DNA of 64,000 bases. Source: an uncultured Acidimicrobiaceae bacterium (GTDB lineage: Bacteria; Actinomycetota; Acidimicrobiia; Acidimicrobiales; RAAP-2). Position 1 is the stretch's first letter. Each line of letters opens with the position of its first letter. Location: the NCBI GenBank assembly GCA_937975915.1, contig CALJTY010000030.1:434001-498000 (forward strand), read 5' to 3'. The position numbers and the translations under genes are program-made. Shown here in pieces: positions 8,413-18,648 of the stretch. The notes below the pieces were generated by a model that was not told where the DNA came from, did not search any database, and worked only from the letters and a program-made list of their open reading frames with translations.

Positions 8413-9514
8413 CGAAACAAAGACTCCAGGACGTTTTGGTCGTCTCTACCGAGGACTCACCACGGTTGACTTTGTAGGCCGAAAGAAACTTTGGTTCACC
8501 ATTTCAATCGTTGTGATCATTTTCGGACTTGGCTCTCTTGGAGTTCGTGGATTCAACCTCGGTATTGAATTTAAGGGTGGAACTACCTGGGAAGTTCTCG
8601 CACCTCATTCGTCAGTAGCTCAGATGACAAGTGCAGTTGAAAAAGTAGGAATTGCGCAACCGATTGTTCAAAAGCTTGGAAGTTCGACGTATCAGGTGTC
8701 TGCAGACATCAATGCACTTTCGCAGGAAGAACAAGTAACCGTTACGAACAATGTCGCACAAGCTATGGCCAATGCTGCAGGAGTTAGCTTCAACCAAGTC
8801 TCAACCAGCAGCATTGGTCCAACATGGGGAAGCGGCATCACCAAGCGCGCACTTGAAGCTCTCATTGTCTTCTTCATTGCTGTAGTTGGTTACATCTCAG
8901 TTCGATTCGAACCAAAAATGGCACTCGCTGCTTTTGTTGCAATGGTGCACGACCTTCTCATCACTGTTGGTGTGTATTCACTTCTTGGATTCCAGATCAC
9001 ACCTGACACCGTGATTGCAATTCTGACGATTCTTGGTTACTCGCTTTACGACACCGTGGTTGTGTTCGACCGTGTTAGGGACAACACATCTGGAGTTCTA
9101 AAGTCCGGCGACATGTCGTACGGAGAAATGGTCAACCTCTCGATGAACCAAACATTGGCTCGCTCAATCAACACATCTCTTGTGGCGATTCTTCCGGTGC
9201 TCTCTGTCTTGGTAGTTGGTGCTTACATCCTTGGAGCGACAACGCTGCAGAACTACGGTTTGGCACTCTTCGTAGGACTCCTTAGTGGTGCTTACTCGTC
9301 CATCTTCATCGCTAGTCCATTGCTGGCGCTTCTGAAAGAACGTGAGCCAAGGTTTAAGGACCTTGCTAATCGCGCTCGTGATCGTCAAGAACGTTCAGCA
9401 TTGACCCCAGCTGCTGCAGCACGCCTCGGCTCTGATGGTGCACAGCGCCAATCACGCTCTGGTTCTGCCGCTTCAGGCATTTCACCTCGTGCCAGAAAGC
9501 AAAAGCGCCGTTAA
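8405..9514 (+). CDS. secF: Protein translocase subunit SecF
   Basis: Partner of SecD. The ATG at 8405 overlaps the secD stop and yields 369 residues starting shortly before the first membrane segment (about 28-48). The GIEFKGGT motif follows it. The second membrane block has the SecF signature YSLYDTVVVFDRVRDN. The C-terminal 60 residues are basic and low in complexity, probably a cytoplasmic tail. An in-frame start at 8342 lies inside secD and is rejected. Confidence 0.96.
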   Translation: MSNETKTPGRFGRLYRGLTTVDFVGRKKLWFTISIVVIIFGLGSLGVRGFNLGIEFKGGTTWEVLAPHSSVAQMTSAVEKVGIAQPIVQKLGSSTYQVSADINALSQEEQVTVTNNVAQAMANAAGVSFNQVSTSSIGPTWGSGITKRALEALIVFFIAVVGYISVRFEPKMALAAFVAMVHDLLITVGVYSLLGFQITPDTVIAILTILGYSLYDTVVVFDRVRDNTSGVLKSGDMSYGEMVNLSMNQTLARSINTSLVAILPVLSVLVVGAYILGATTLQNYGLALFVGLLSGAYSSIFIASPLLALLKEREPRFKDLANRARDRQERSALTPAAAARLGSDGAQRQSRSGSAASGISPRARKQKRR

Positions 9515-9522
9515 AGCACCGG

Positions 9523-9528
9523 TAGGCT
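9523..9528 (+). promoter_or_regulatory. -10 element of rel, leaderless type
   Basis: TAGGCT is followed by exactly 6 bases and the ATG at 9535, in the 20-base gap after secF. Confidence 0.6.
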
Positions 9529-9534
9529 GGAAGT

Positions 9535-11745
9535 ATGGTCAGCCTCTCAACTCGTCCGTCAGCTGATACTGAGCTAACGGCCTCAATTGAGCGTCTAATT
9601 AGGCGTTTTAGCGAACACCACCAAAATGGTGATGTTTCGCTCATTCGTCGCGCCGGACTCGCCGCAATCAATGCCCACGAGGGGCAGCTTCGCCGCACCG
9701 GAGAGCCATACGTGACGCACCCGATTGCGGTGGCTGAAATTATTGCGGACCTTGGACTTGACGAGCCAACCATTGCTGCTGCACTACTGCACGACGCCGT
9801 TGAAGATACTGTTGTCACGACGAAATGGCTCTCAAAAGAATTCGGTGAGCAAGTCGCATCCATCGTTGACGGTGTCACCAAACTCGATCGTTTGGAGTTC
9901 GATTCCAAAGAAGCACAACAGGCCGCCACAATTCGCAAGATGTTCATCGCCATGGCTCAAGACTGGCGAGTGCTTGTAATCAAACTTGCGGACCGACTTC
10001 ACAACATGAGAACAATCTCTGTGATGCCCATGCAGCGCCAGCAAGCAATCGCCCAAGAGACCATGGATGTTTACGCACCTCTTGCGCACCGACTCGGTGT
10101 GCAACAAGTTAAATCGCAACTTGAAGACCTGTGTTTCGCAACTCTGCACCCGAAGCGCTACGCAGAGATTGAACAGATGGTCGCCGCTCGCCAGCCGGAA
10201 CGTGAAGCGTACTTATCTGATGTTATGAGCGCCCTCGGCGACAAGCTCAGTTCTTTCTCCATTGAAGCTGACGTTCGTGGTCGCCCAAAGCACCTCTGGA
10301 GTATTTACGAAAAGATGGTCGTTGGAGGAAAAGAATTTGATGAGATCTTCGACCTTGTTGGTATGCGAATCATTGTTGAAGATGAGCGCGACTGTTGGGC
10401 CGTACTAGGTGCGATTCACTCACTCTGGTCGCCAGTTCCAGGACGCTTTAAGGACTACATCAACTCTCCTAAGTTCAACCTGTATCAGTCGCTTCACACG
10501 ACGGTTATCGGACCGAGATCTAAGTCGGTAGAAGTTCAGATTCGAACTTCTGAAATGCACCGTCGTGCAGAGTTTGGTATCGCAGCTCACTGGGGCTACA
10601 AAGAAGGCGCCTCTCAAAAAGAGATCGCGTGGATGCAGCGACTCTCTGATGTTGAAGAAGAAGAGACGGACCCAATTGCGTTCCTAGAAGCATTGAAGCT
10701 TGACCTTGAACACGATGAGGTCTACGTCTTCACTCCGAAGGGACGAGTAATAGCGCTCGTTGAAGGAGCGACTCCAGTTGATTTTGCATATGCCGTGCAC
10801 ACTGAAGTTGGCCACAAATGTGTTGGGGCAAAAGTTAATGGTCGACTGGTTCCGCTCGACACTCCACTTCGTTCAGCTGACGTTATTGAAATCGTCACCA
10901 GCAAGCAAGATGGATCTGGTCCCTCAAGAGACTGGCTGAACATTGCTAAATCATCGAGAGCTAAATCAAAGATTCGCCAGTGGTTCCAGCGCGAAAGAAG
11001 AGAAGACGCCATTGAAGGCGGACGAGAAGAACTCACTAAGGCACTTCGTCGTGAAGGACTTCCGATCGCTACAACATTCTCCTCTAAGGCTCTTGACGCA
11101 GTCGTCAATGCACTGAACCTTGAGGATCACGATGCACTGATGATGGCAATTGACAGTGGCCAAATTTCCGGCCTTGCAGTTGTTCAGAGGCTCTCGCGCG
11201 AGTTACAAGGTGGCGAAGGAGAACAGCTTCCTACAACTGTTTCTCGCATTCCTAAGACGGGACGAACTAACCGACGCGGTGCTGGTGTTTACGTTGAAGG
11301 TCTCGATGACGTAATGATTCACTTGGCGAGATGTTGTTCGCCAGTGCCAGGTGACCAGATCATGGGCTTCATCACTCAAGGGCGTGGAGTCTCGGTACAC
11401 CGTAGCGACTGCTCAAATGCTGTTGCCCTGGCGCAACGCCTTGGTGAGCGAATCATTGAAGTTGAGTGGGACGGCTCTACCGGAGGACACTTCCGCGCTG
11501 TTCTTGAAATCATGGCTTTTGACCGCACGCGTTTGCTGCTTGACGTCTCAAGTGTCATTGCGGAGTATCAGCTCAGCATTATTTCAAGTAGTTCAAGTAC
11601 CTCAGGGTCACGGATTGTTCGAATTGTCTTCGATGTTGAACTCGCAGATCCAACGCACCTAAGTAGTCTTCTTGCAGCACTTAAAAATGTTGATGGCGTT
11701 TTTGACGCCTTCCGCCAACTACCAGGTCAGAACAAGAACTCATGA
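9535..11745 (+). CDS. rel: Bifunctional (p)ppGpp synthetase/hydrolase Rel
   Basis: Makes and degrades the stringent-response alarmone. The 736-residue protein holds an N-terminal HD hydrolase domain (HDAVEDT from His86), the synthetase domain with YQSLHTTV and EVQIRT, a TGS domain (about 395-455), a zinc-finger-like segment (HLARCCSPVPGD) and a C-terminal ACT domain. The synthetase loop reads RFKD at 304-307, the basic RxKD form found in bifunctional Rel/SpoT rather than the acidic form of RelA. Its stop overlaps hisS by 4 bases. Confidence 0.96.
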   Translation: MVSLSTRPSADTELTASIERLIRRFSEHHQNGDVSLIRRAGLAAINAHEGQLRRTGEPYVTHPIAVAEIIADLGLDEPTIAAALLHDAVEDTVVTTKWLSKEFGEQVASIVDGVTKLDRLEFDSKEAQQAATIRKMFIAMAQDWRVLVIKLADRLHNMRTISVMPMQRQQAIAQETMDVYAPLAHRLGVQQVKSQLEDLCFATLHPKRYAEIEQMVAARQPEREAYLSDVMSALGDKLSSFSIEADVRGRPKHLWSIYEKMVVGGKEFDEIFDLVGMRIIVEDERDCWAVLGAIHSLWSPVPGRFKDYINSPKFNLYQSLHTTVIGPRSKSVEVQIRTSEMHRRAEFGIAAHWGYKEGASQKEIAWMQRLSDVEEEETDPIAFLEALKLDLEHDEVYVFTPKGRVIALVEGATPVDFAYAVHTEVGHKCVGAKVNGRLVPLDTPLRSADVIEIVTSKQDGSGPSRDWLNIAKSSRAKSKIRQWFQRERREDAIEGGREELTKALRREGLPIATTFSSKALDAVVNALNLEDHDALMMAIDSGQISGLAVVQRLSRELQGGEGEQLPTTVSRIPKTGRTNRRGAGVYVEGLDDVMIHLARCCSPVPGDQIMGFITQGRGVSVHRSDCSNAVALAQRLGERIIEVEWDGSTGGHFRAVLEIMAFDRTRLLLDVSSVIAEYQLSIISSSSSTSGSRIVRIVFDVELADPTHLSSLLAALKNVDGVFDAFRQLPGQNKNS

Positions 11746-13013
11746 GCGAATTTCAAGCACCCATAGGAACACACGATGTCATTGGACCTGAGTCTTACGA
11801 ATGGGAAGGACTCATTGGCACTTTCGCAGAATTTGCCCACCGCTTTGGTTTCTCATTAGTCATTTCACCAATGTTTGAAGACATTGGTGTTTTCAATCGC
11901 GGCATTGGTGAGAACAGCGATGTAGCAAAGAAGGAAATGTACGTCTTCACTGACCGTGGGGACCGCACATACGCACTTCGCCCCGAGGGGACTGCTTCGG
12001 TGGTTCGTGCTTTTGTTCAACACAATCCGACGACTCCTTGGAAAGCTTGGTATGCAACACCGGCTTTTCGTTACGAGCGTCCACAGGCCGGCCGCTACCG
12101 CCAGCACCACCAAGTAGGTGTTGAAGTACTTGGCTCAGACGATCCAGCTGTTGACGTCGAAGTAATTACTCTCGCGTGGCGTTTTTACGAAGCAATCGGC
12201 CTCAAGAGAATTCGTCTACTGATTAATTCCATGGGCCACGACGAATGCCGTGGAGCATATGTTGAACTTTTGAAGGCACACTTGAAGGCAAACGTCTCTT
12301 CATTGTGTGAAGAACACCAAAAGGTCTGGGAGCAGAATCCACTGCGAGTTCTTGACTGCAAGAAAGCTCCATGTATTGAAGTAACGAGCAATGGCCCAAT
12401 GTTGCCTGATCATGTCTGTGCTGAGTGCAGCGCCCATTTCGCAAAAGTTGTTGCTGGTCTTACTTCTCTCGGCATTACACCAGAGCTGAATCCTCGACTC
12501 GTTCGCGGTTTCGACTACTACACCAGAACAACATTTGAATTCGTTGCAGACTCGCTCGATGGTGCACAAAACGCCATTGGTGGGGGAGGTCGCTACGACA
12601 AGCTTACTGAAGAGCTAGGCGGAAAACCAACCAGCGGCATTGGCTTTGGATCGGGCATTGAACGCCTTCTTCTTACAAGACAGGCCGAAGGCATTTCATC
12701 CGCACTGGTTGATCGTTCGGTTGACGTTTTTGTGATCGACACCACTGATGCCGACCTCGCGACGTCGCTTTGTGATGAACTTCGTCGACATGGACTCAGC
12801 GTTGAACGCGCCTTTGACGGACGATCAATGAAGTCTCAAATGAAGCTCGCTGATAAATCGGGAGCCCGCTTCGCATTACTGATTGGTCCCCAAGAACAGG
12901 CTGCTGGTCAGGTTACGATTAGAGACCTACGTAGCGCGGATCACGAGCAGGCTCAAAGCCAGGTTTCTCGAGATTCTGTGACTACCGCAATTTTTAATCT
13001 AATAACGAAGTGA
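11742..13013 (+). CDS. hisS: Histidyl-tRNA synthetase
   Basis: Class II synthetase that charges tRNA-His. The 423-residue protein has motif 1 in the N-terminal third, motif 2 (FRYERPQAGRYRQHHQVG), the histidine-binding loop LVRGFDYYTRTTFE and motif 3 (GIGFGSGIERLL), followed by the anticodon-binding domain. It is coupled to rel upstream and aspS follows directly. Confidence 0.97.
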   Translation: MSEFQAPIGTHDVIGPESYEWEGLIGTFAEFAHRFGFSLVISPMFEDIGVFNRGIGENSDVAKKEMYVFTDRGDRTYALRPEGTASVVRAFVQHNPTTPWKAWYATPAFRYERPQAGRYRQHHQVGVEVLGSDDPAVDVEVITLAWRFYEAIGLKRIRLLINSMGHDECRGAYVELLKAHLKANVSSLCEEHQKVWEQNPLRVLDCKKAPCIEVTSNGPMLPDHVCAECSAHFAKVVAGLTSLGITPELNPRLVRGFDYYTRTTFEFVADSLDGAQNAIGGGGRYDKLTEELGGKPTSGIGFGSGIERLLLTRQAEGISSALVDRSVDVFVIDTTDADLATSLCDELRRHGLSVERAFDGRSMKSQMKLADKSGARFALLIGPQEQAAGQVTIRDLRSADHEQAQSQVSRDSVTTAIFNLITK

Positions 13014-13020
13014 AGTGACA

Positions 13021-14760
13021 ATGTCAAAGAATTATGAAGCCACCAGCATGCGTGACATGCTCTGCGGATCAGTTAACGCTGAGCACATCGGGCAGAAGCT
13101 GAGCGTCTGTGGCTGGGTTGCTAAGCGTCGTGAACACGGTGAGCACCTCGCGTTCGTGGACCTTCGTGACCGCTCGGGTCTTCTCCAAGTGGTAGTTGAC
13201 GGCAAAGTCGACGTACGTTCCGAATATGTAATTCGCGTTACAGGCACTGTTACCAAGCGCCCAGAAGGCACTATCAATGACAAGCTTGCTACTGGCGAAA
13301 TCGAACTAACCGACTGCACGGTTGAAATTTTGTCTGCGGCAGAACCACCACCGTTCCAACTCGACGAGCGAGTTGACATTGATGAGCAAGTTCGCCTCAA
13401 GTACCGCTACTTAGACATTCGTCGCGAAAAAATGCAGCGCAACCTTCGTCTTCGTGCGGCTGTGAATACATCACTTCGTAGTTCAATGGAAGCCCAGGGT
13501 TTCTGTGAAGTTGAAACACCACTTCTCTGGGCACCGACTCCAGAAGGCGCACGCGAATTTGTGGTCCCTTCTCGTTTGCACCCAGGTGACTTCTACGTGC
13601 TTCCACAGAGTCCACAAATCGCTAAGCAACTTCTCATGGTTGGTGGCTTTGACCGTTATTACCAAATCGCACGTTGTCTTCGTGACGAAGACCTTCGTGC
13701 CGATCGCCAGTTTGAATTCGTACAACTCGACCTCGAGGCAAGTTTCGTAACACAAGAAGATATCCTGGCGTTCGTTTCAGAAGCAGTTCTGAACGCAGCT
13801 GAAGTCGCTACGGGAACTCGCCCCGGTCCTATTGGTTCCATGACATGGCACCAAGCACTTGATGAATATGGAACAGATAAGCCTGACCTGCGCTTTGCAA
13901 TGGTTCTACAAGACCTGTCTGAAGTGTTCGCAGCGACTGAGGTAAAGGCATTCTCAGCTCCAACCGTTAAGGCCATCCGTGTTCCTGGGGGCGCTGAATT
14001 CTCTCGTGCAAAACTTGATCAATTGACTGAGCAAGCAAAAGAACTTGGCGCTAAGGGCCTCGCTTGGTTTCGCATCACTTCCGATGGTGTTGATTCTCCA
14101 CTTGCTAAGTTCCTCAACGAAACTGAGATTGCAGCAATCGCAGCAGTGGATGGTGCACAGGTGGGCGACATCGTCTTCTGTGTTGCTGATGAATATGCTC
14201 AGGCCTGCAAGGTGCTTGGATCACTTCGTGTAACTCTTGGTGCTCCTCCAGTTAGTGAAGGCCCACACCACTACGTATGGATCACAGACTTCCCGATGTT
14301 TGAAGGCATTGATGAAGACGGTAACCCAATTGCTGCTCACCACCCATTTACGATGCCTAATCCTGACGACATTCATCTCATGAAGACTGACCCGCTCGAG
14401 GTTCGAGCTCGTTGCTATGACCTTGTTCTTAATGGCTGGGAACTTGGTAGTGGATCAGTTCGTATTAGCGATGCCGCAATCCAAGCACAAGTCTTCACTT
14501 CACTTGGAATTAGTGACGAAGAGGCAGAAAGTCGCTTTGGATTCTTGATGGGTGCCTTTAAATATGGAGCACCGCCACACGCTGGATTCGCTTTCGGAAT
14601 TGACCGCTTGGTAGCGATCTTTGCGGGTGAAGAAAACATCCGTGAAGTGATTGCGTATCCAAAGACCCAGTCAGGTTCTGACCTCATGACTGGAGCGCCA
14701 AAGAACATCACTGAGCGCCAACTTCGTGATCTTAGAATCAAACCAGTTCTTAAGGGTTAA
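13021..14760 (+). CDS. aspS: Aspartyl-tRNA synthetase, bacterial type
   Basis: Charges tRNA-Asp. The 579-residue protein has the N-terminal OB anticodon-binding domain (LSVCGWVAKRREHGEHLAFVDLRD), the class II core with the motif 2 RCLRDEDLRADRQFEF, the inserted bacterial GAD domain (about 290-420) and motif 3 (GFAFGIDRLVAI). An in-frame GTG at 13015 is two codons upstream; the ATG is preferred. Whether it also charges tRNA-Asn cannot be decided here. Confidence 0.96.
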   Translation: MSKNYEATSMRDMLCGSVNAEHIGQKLSVCGWVAKRREHGEHLAFVDLRDRSGLLQVVVDGKVDVRSEYVIRVTGTVTKRPEGTINDKLATGEIELTDCTVEILSAAEPPPFQLDERVDIDEQVRLKYRYLDIRREKMQRNLRLRAAVNTSLRSSMEAQGFCEVETPLLWAPTPEGAREFVVPSRLHPGDFYVLPQSPQIAKQLLMVGGFDRYYQIARCLRDEDLRADRQFEFVQLDLEASFVTQEDILAFVSEAVLNAAEVATGTRPGPIGSMTWHQALDEYGTDKPDLRFAMVLQDLSEVFAATEVKAFSAPTVKAIRVPGGAEFSRAKLDQLTEQAKELGAKGLAWFRITSDGVDSPLAKFLNETEIAAIAAVDGAQVGDIVFCVADEYAQACKVLGSLRVTLGAPPVSEGPHHYVWITDFPMFEGIDEDGNPIAAHHPFTMPNPDDIHLMKTDPLEVRARCYDLVLNGWELGSGSVRISDAAIQAQVFTSLGISDEEAESRFGFLMGAFKYGAPPHAGFAFGIDRLVAIFAGEENIREVIAYPKTQSGSDLMTGAPKNITERQLRDLRIKPVLKG

Positions 14761-14783
14761 CTACGTCACTCTTTGATGACGCC

Positions 14784-16088
14784 GTGGCTCAACGCCTGAA
14801 GCAAGCAGCACCCCTCGCCGAACTACTTCGCCCGAGGACGCTGGATGAAGTAGTTGGACAATCTCATCTCGTTGGGCCAGACGGACCACTTCGTAGCTTC
14901 GTAGGCGCACAACAACTCACCTCAATGATTCTCTGGGGACCAGCAGGAACTGGAAAGACAACCTTGGCTCGTATTCTTGCAACGTCGGCAGGGTACGCAA
15001 CAGAAAGCCTGTCCGCCGTCTCTGGTGGAGTGAAAGACGTGCGCGAGGCACTCAGTCGTGCTCATGACCGACTCGGCGAGCGTGGCCAAAAGACAGTTTT
15101 GTTTATCGATGAGGTTCACCGGTTCAACAAGTCTCAGCAAGATCTCTTGCTGCCTGCGACCGAGTCCGGAGAGATTGTTCTCATTGGCGCTACGACCGAG
15201 AACCCATACTTCGAAGTGAACGCTGCGCTCATGAGTCGCTGCACCCTTTGGCGGTTAAAGCCACTTAGCGAAGACGAACTTCTGACGCTTGCTCGTCGTG
15301 GATTAGAGCTTCGAAATGCATCAGCGTCTGATGAAGCGCTGAGTGCAGTTACGTCATCTGCTGACGGTGACGCCAGGGGAGCACTAACGACGCTCGACAC
15401 CGCAATTATTTTGGCGCACGCTCAGTCTGGCGTTGGAACACAGGTGAGGGTTGAACACATTGCGCAGGCTCGTGACGGAAGGCTGTACCACCAGTCTGCA
15501 GATACGCACTATGACCAAGTGAGCGCGTTCATCAAATCAGTTAGAGGATCAGACCCAGATGCTGCTCTCTATTGGTTAGTCACTCTGCTCGAGAGCGGAG
15601 AGAGCGCGAGATTTCTTGCTCGACGCCTTGTCATTCTGGCGAGCGAGGACGTGGGACTTGCAGATCCAATGGGCCTACTCGTTGCTGAGTCTGCGGCACG
15701 AGCTGTTGAGTTTGTCGGACTTCCTGAAGCTCGGCTCACACTTGCTCACGCGGCAATCACTCTGGCCCTTCTCCCAAAGAGCAATGCGGTTACCCGTGCA
15801 CTCGGTGCGGTTACCCAGGCAGTGCAGGCGGGCGGGCTAATTGAAGTCCCCGATCATCTTCGCGATGGGCACTACCGCGGAGCCAGTGAGATGGGCTTTG
15901 GAACTAACTATCAGTACCCTCACGATTTCGACAATGGCTGGGTAGTCCAGCAGTATCTTCCAGACGGCCAAAAGGGTGCACGATACTTCGAGCCCTCGTT
16001 TTATGGACGAGAGCAGGCTCTGGTGGAGCAATGGCGTCGTAGGACTGGCCAATCAGACACAGATGGCACTTCAACGCCGGTAGAGTAA
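14784..16088 (+). CDS. rarA: Replication-associated recombination ATPase RarA (MgsA)
   Basis: AAA+ clamp-loader-like ATPase that acts at stalled replication forks. The 434-residue protein starts at GTG with the family hallmark PLAELLRPRTLDEVVGQ. It has Walker A GPAGTGKTT at 52-60, Walker B LFIDEVHRF, the ATTENPYFEVN sensor and the MgsA C-terminal domain ending with the DGHYRGASEMG and YQYPHDF motifs. The order aspS-rarA-alaS matches other actinobacteria. Confidence 0.96.
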   Translation: MAQRLKQAAPLAELLRPRTLDEVVGQSHLVGPDGPLRSFVGAQQLTSMILWGPAGTGKTTLARILATSAGYATESLSAVSGGVKDVREALSRAHDRLGERGQKTVLFIDEVHRFNKSQQDLLLPATESGEIVLIGATTENPYFEVNAALMSRCTLWRLKPLSEDELLTLARRGLELRNASASDEALSAVTSSADGDARGALTTLDTAIILAHAQSGVGTQVRVEHIAQARDGRLYHQSADTHYDQVSAFIKSVRGSDPDAALYWLVTLLESGESARFLARRLVILASEDVGLADPMGLLVAESAARAVEFVGLPEARLTLAHAAITLALLPKSNAVTRALGAVTQAVQAGGLIEVPDHLRDGHYRGASEMGFGTNYQYPHDFDNGWVVQQYLPDGQKGARYFEPSFYGREQALVEQWRRRTGQSDTDGTSTPVE

Positions 16089-16093
16089 ATGCC

Positions 16094-18643
16094 GTGGAAG
16101 CAGCTCAACTCCGTTCTATTTTTCTTAACTACTTTGCTGAAAACGGGCACACGATTGTCCCTTCAGCAAGTCTGATTCCTCACGACCAGTCGCTACTTTT
16201 CACCGTTGCTGGAATGGTTCCTTTCAAGCCATATTTCACCGAAGAAGAAACTGCGCCTTACAACCGTGCCGTATCAATTCAAAAGTGTTTTCGTACCGGA
16301 GACATTGACCAAATTGGAACCACGCAGCGCCACTTGACCTTCTTCGAAATGATGGGAAACTTCTCATTTGGTGACTACTTCAAAGAGGGAGCCATCAAAT
16401 ACGCCTGGGGACTCATCACTGAGGGCTTCGGTCTCGATCCAGACAAACTTTGGATAACTGTTCACCACTCTGACGACCAAGCTGCAGAGATGTGGCGTGA
16501 CCTAATTGGTATTCGCCCAGAACGAATTCAGCGTCTCGGTGAAGACAATTTCTGGGCCATGGGAGACAGCGGACCATGTGGTCCATGTTCTGAAATCTTC
16601 TATGACAAGGGGCCATCATTTGGCTCTGACGGTGGACCAGAATTCGGTGGCGAAGATCGCTTTATCGAATTCTGGAATCTCGTTTTCATGCAATTCGAAA
16701 AAGGACCGAACGAGTCATTCATTGATCTTCCGAAAAAGAACATCGACACTGGTGCGGGTTTTGAGCGAGTGTTGTCAATTCTTAATGGTGTTGAATCGGT
16801 CTTCGCTACAGACCTCTTCGCTCCGCTGATTGAAACTGCATCTCGTGCGGTAAATGCTCCACTCGGTCGTGATGAGAATACTGACATTGCAATCCGACGC
16901 ATTGCAGAACACGGCCGCGCCATGAGTATCTTGGTTTCTGACGGAGTGCTTCCATCAAACGAAGGACGCGGCTACGTTCTGCGTCGCATTATTCGTCGAG
17001 CAATACTTGCCGCTCGTCGTGCTGGTTCTGACGCCCCACTCACTGCGCAGCTTGTAGACGCAACGATCGAAAAGATGGGTGGCGCTTATCCAATCCTGGT
17101 TAAAGACCGTGACCTCATTGTTTCCATTCTCGAGCGCGAAGAAGCGGGTTTCTCTCGAACACTGAAGGCCGGAATGACGCTTCTTGAAGAGGAGCGCAAC
17201 AAGGTCACTAAGTCTGGATCATTAATTTTCCCAGGCGACATGGCATTCAAGCTCCACGACACACACGGATTCCCAATTGAACTCACTGATGAAATTGTTG
17301 CTGAATCTGGCCTCAGCGTTGAGCGCGATGCATTCGATGCAGCGATGACAGAGCAAAAAGAGCGTGCTCGCTCTAAAGCCAAGGCACTTAATCTCGCTGA
17401 TGAGTCACAGTACAAGGACCTCATTGAAAACCACGGCGCAACAAACTTTGTGGGACGTGACGTTGAGCGCTACAGCATTGAAACTTCAGTTGTTGCGATT
17501 CTGTCTGGCGCAGATGGTACGAGTGAACTCTTCTTGGAGAATTCCCCTTTCTACGCAGAATCAGGTGGTCAGGTTGGAGACATGGGAACAGTCGTAACTG
17601 AATCTGGCCGCTTTGAAGTTGCCGATACCCAGAATGTTGCTGGTGGGCTCTTCGCGCACCGAGGAAAACTCACTGGAGAAATTCTTCCTGGTCAAGTTTG
17701 CGTTGCAACCATTGCGCCAGAGCGACGTGAAGCAGTTCGTCGAAATCACACCGCCACACACCTTCTCCATGCTGGACTTCGCACTGTTCTCGGTGACCAT
17801 GTACGCCAACAAGGCTCGTATGTAGGACCAGATCGTCTCCGCTTTGACTTTGCACACGGTTCGGGTCTTGCTCACGAAGAAATGGCACAAGTGCTTACGC
17901 TCGCGAACGGCGACATTGTTGAAAATGACGCCGTTGAGACAATTCAGACTTCAAAAAAGGAAGCTGAAACTATGGGCGCGATTGCGTTCTTTGGTGACAA
18001 GTACGGAGACCAAGTTCGTGTTGTTCGCGCCGGTGTGCACAGTCTTGAGTTCTGTGGTGGAACCCACGTAGACAGTCTTGGCTCAATTGGTCAGATCCAA
18101 GTTGTAAGCGAAGCCTCCATTGGTTCTGGAACACGCCGCATTGAAGCGGTTAGTGGACTTGGTGCGTATCGCAGAAGTCAGGAAATGGAAAGTGCACTCG
18201 GTGCGGTTGCCACACTTCTTAAGACATCTTTAGACGATGTTGTTCCAGCGCTCGAGCGAGTGTTCGAACGTCAAAAAGAAGTTGAAAAAGAAATGTCTTC
18301 GCTTCGCCAGTCCCAGCTGTCTGCTTTCGCAGAACAACTTCACAACGAATCAGACACTCCTGTGCTTGTCGCACGAGTTGATGGTTTTCCTGGAGATCAG
18401 CTTCGCACTTTGGCACAGGATCTGCAGCGCCGAGGTCGCAGAGCTGTTGTTATTGCTGGTGCATTCGAGGACAAGGTTTCGATTGTTGTTGCCAGCGATG
18501 AATCGCTTGACGCACAGGTAACTGTAAAAGAACTCGCAAAATTTGTAAACGGTGGCGGTGGAGGATCTGCACGCTTAGCGCTTGCCGGTGGCAAAGATGC
18601 CTCGGGCATTGACAAAGTGCTCGCTGCGGCAAAAGCCCTCTAG
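16094..18643 (+). CDS. alaS: Alanyl-tRNA synthetase
   Basis: Charges tRNA-Ala and edits mischarged Ser and Gly. The 849-residue protein has the class II catalytic core (FFEMMGNFSFGDYFK, GCGPC-type loop and GAGFERVL), the editing domain with the zinc ligands in HTATHLLHAGL and CGGTHVDSLG, and the C-terminal DHHA1 domain with the glycine-rich VNGGGGGS. Start is GTG 16094, 5 bases after rarA; the ATG at 16089 is out of frame. Confidence 0.97.
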   Translation: MEAAQLRSIFLNYFAENGHTIVPSASLIPHDQSLLFTVAGMVPFKPYFTEEETAPYNRAVSIQKCFRTGDIDQIGTTQRHLTFFEMMGNFSFGDYFKEGAIKYAWGLITEGFGLDPDKLWITVHHSDDQAAEMWRDLIGIRPERIQRLGEDNFWAMGDSGPCGPCSEIFYDKGPSFGSDGGPEFGGEDRFIEFWNLVFMQFEKGPNESFIDLPKKNIDTGAGFERVLSILNGVESVFATDLFAPLIETASRAVNAPLGRDENTDIAIRRIAEHGRAMSILVSDGVLPSNEGRGYVLRRIIRRAILAARRAGSDAPLTAQLVDATIEKMGGAYPILVKDRDLIVSILEREEAGFSRTLKAGMTLLEEERNKVTKSGSLIFPGDMAFKLHDTHGFPIELTDEIVAESGLSVERDAFDAAMTEQKERARSKAKALNLADESQYKDLIENHGATNFVGRDVERYSIETSVVAILSGADGTSELFLENSPFYAESGGQVGDMGTVVTESGRFEVADTQNVAGGLFAHRGKLTGEILPGQVCVATIAPERREAVRRNHTATHLLHAGLRTVLGDHVRQQGSYVGPDRLRFDFAHGSGLAHEEMAQVLTLANGDIVENDAVETIQTSKKEAETMGAIAFFGDKYGDQVRVVRAGVHSLEFCGGTHVDSLGSIGQIQVVSEASIGSGTRRIEAVSGLGAYRRSQEMESALGAVATLLKTSLDDVVPALERVFERQKEVEKEMSSLRQSQLSAFAEQLHNESDTPVLVARVDGFPGDQLRTLAQDLQRRGRRAVVIAGAFEDKVSIVVASDESLDAQVTVKELAKFVNGGGGGSARLALAGGKDASGIDKVLAAAKAL

Positions 18644-18648
18644 GAATC

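Noticed and set aside
9366..9953. A 195-codon minus-strand frame over the secF end and rel start.
   Set aside because: Antisense shadow of two well-supported genes; composition is not protein-like.
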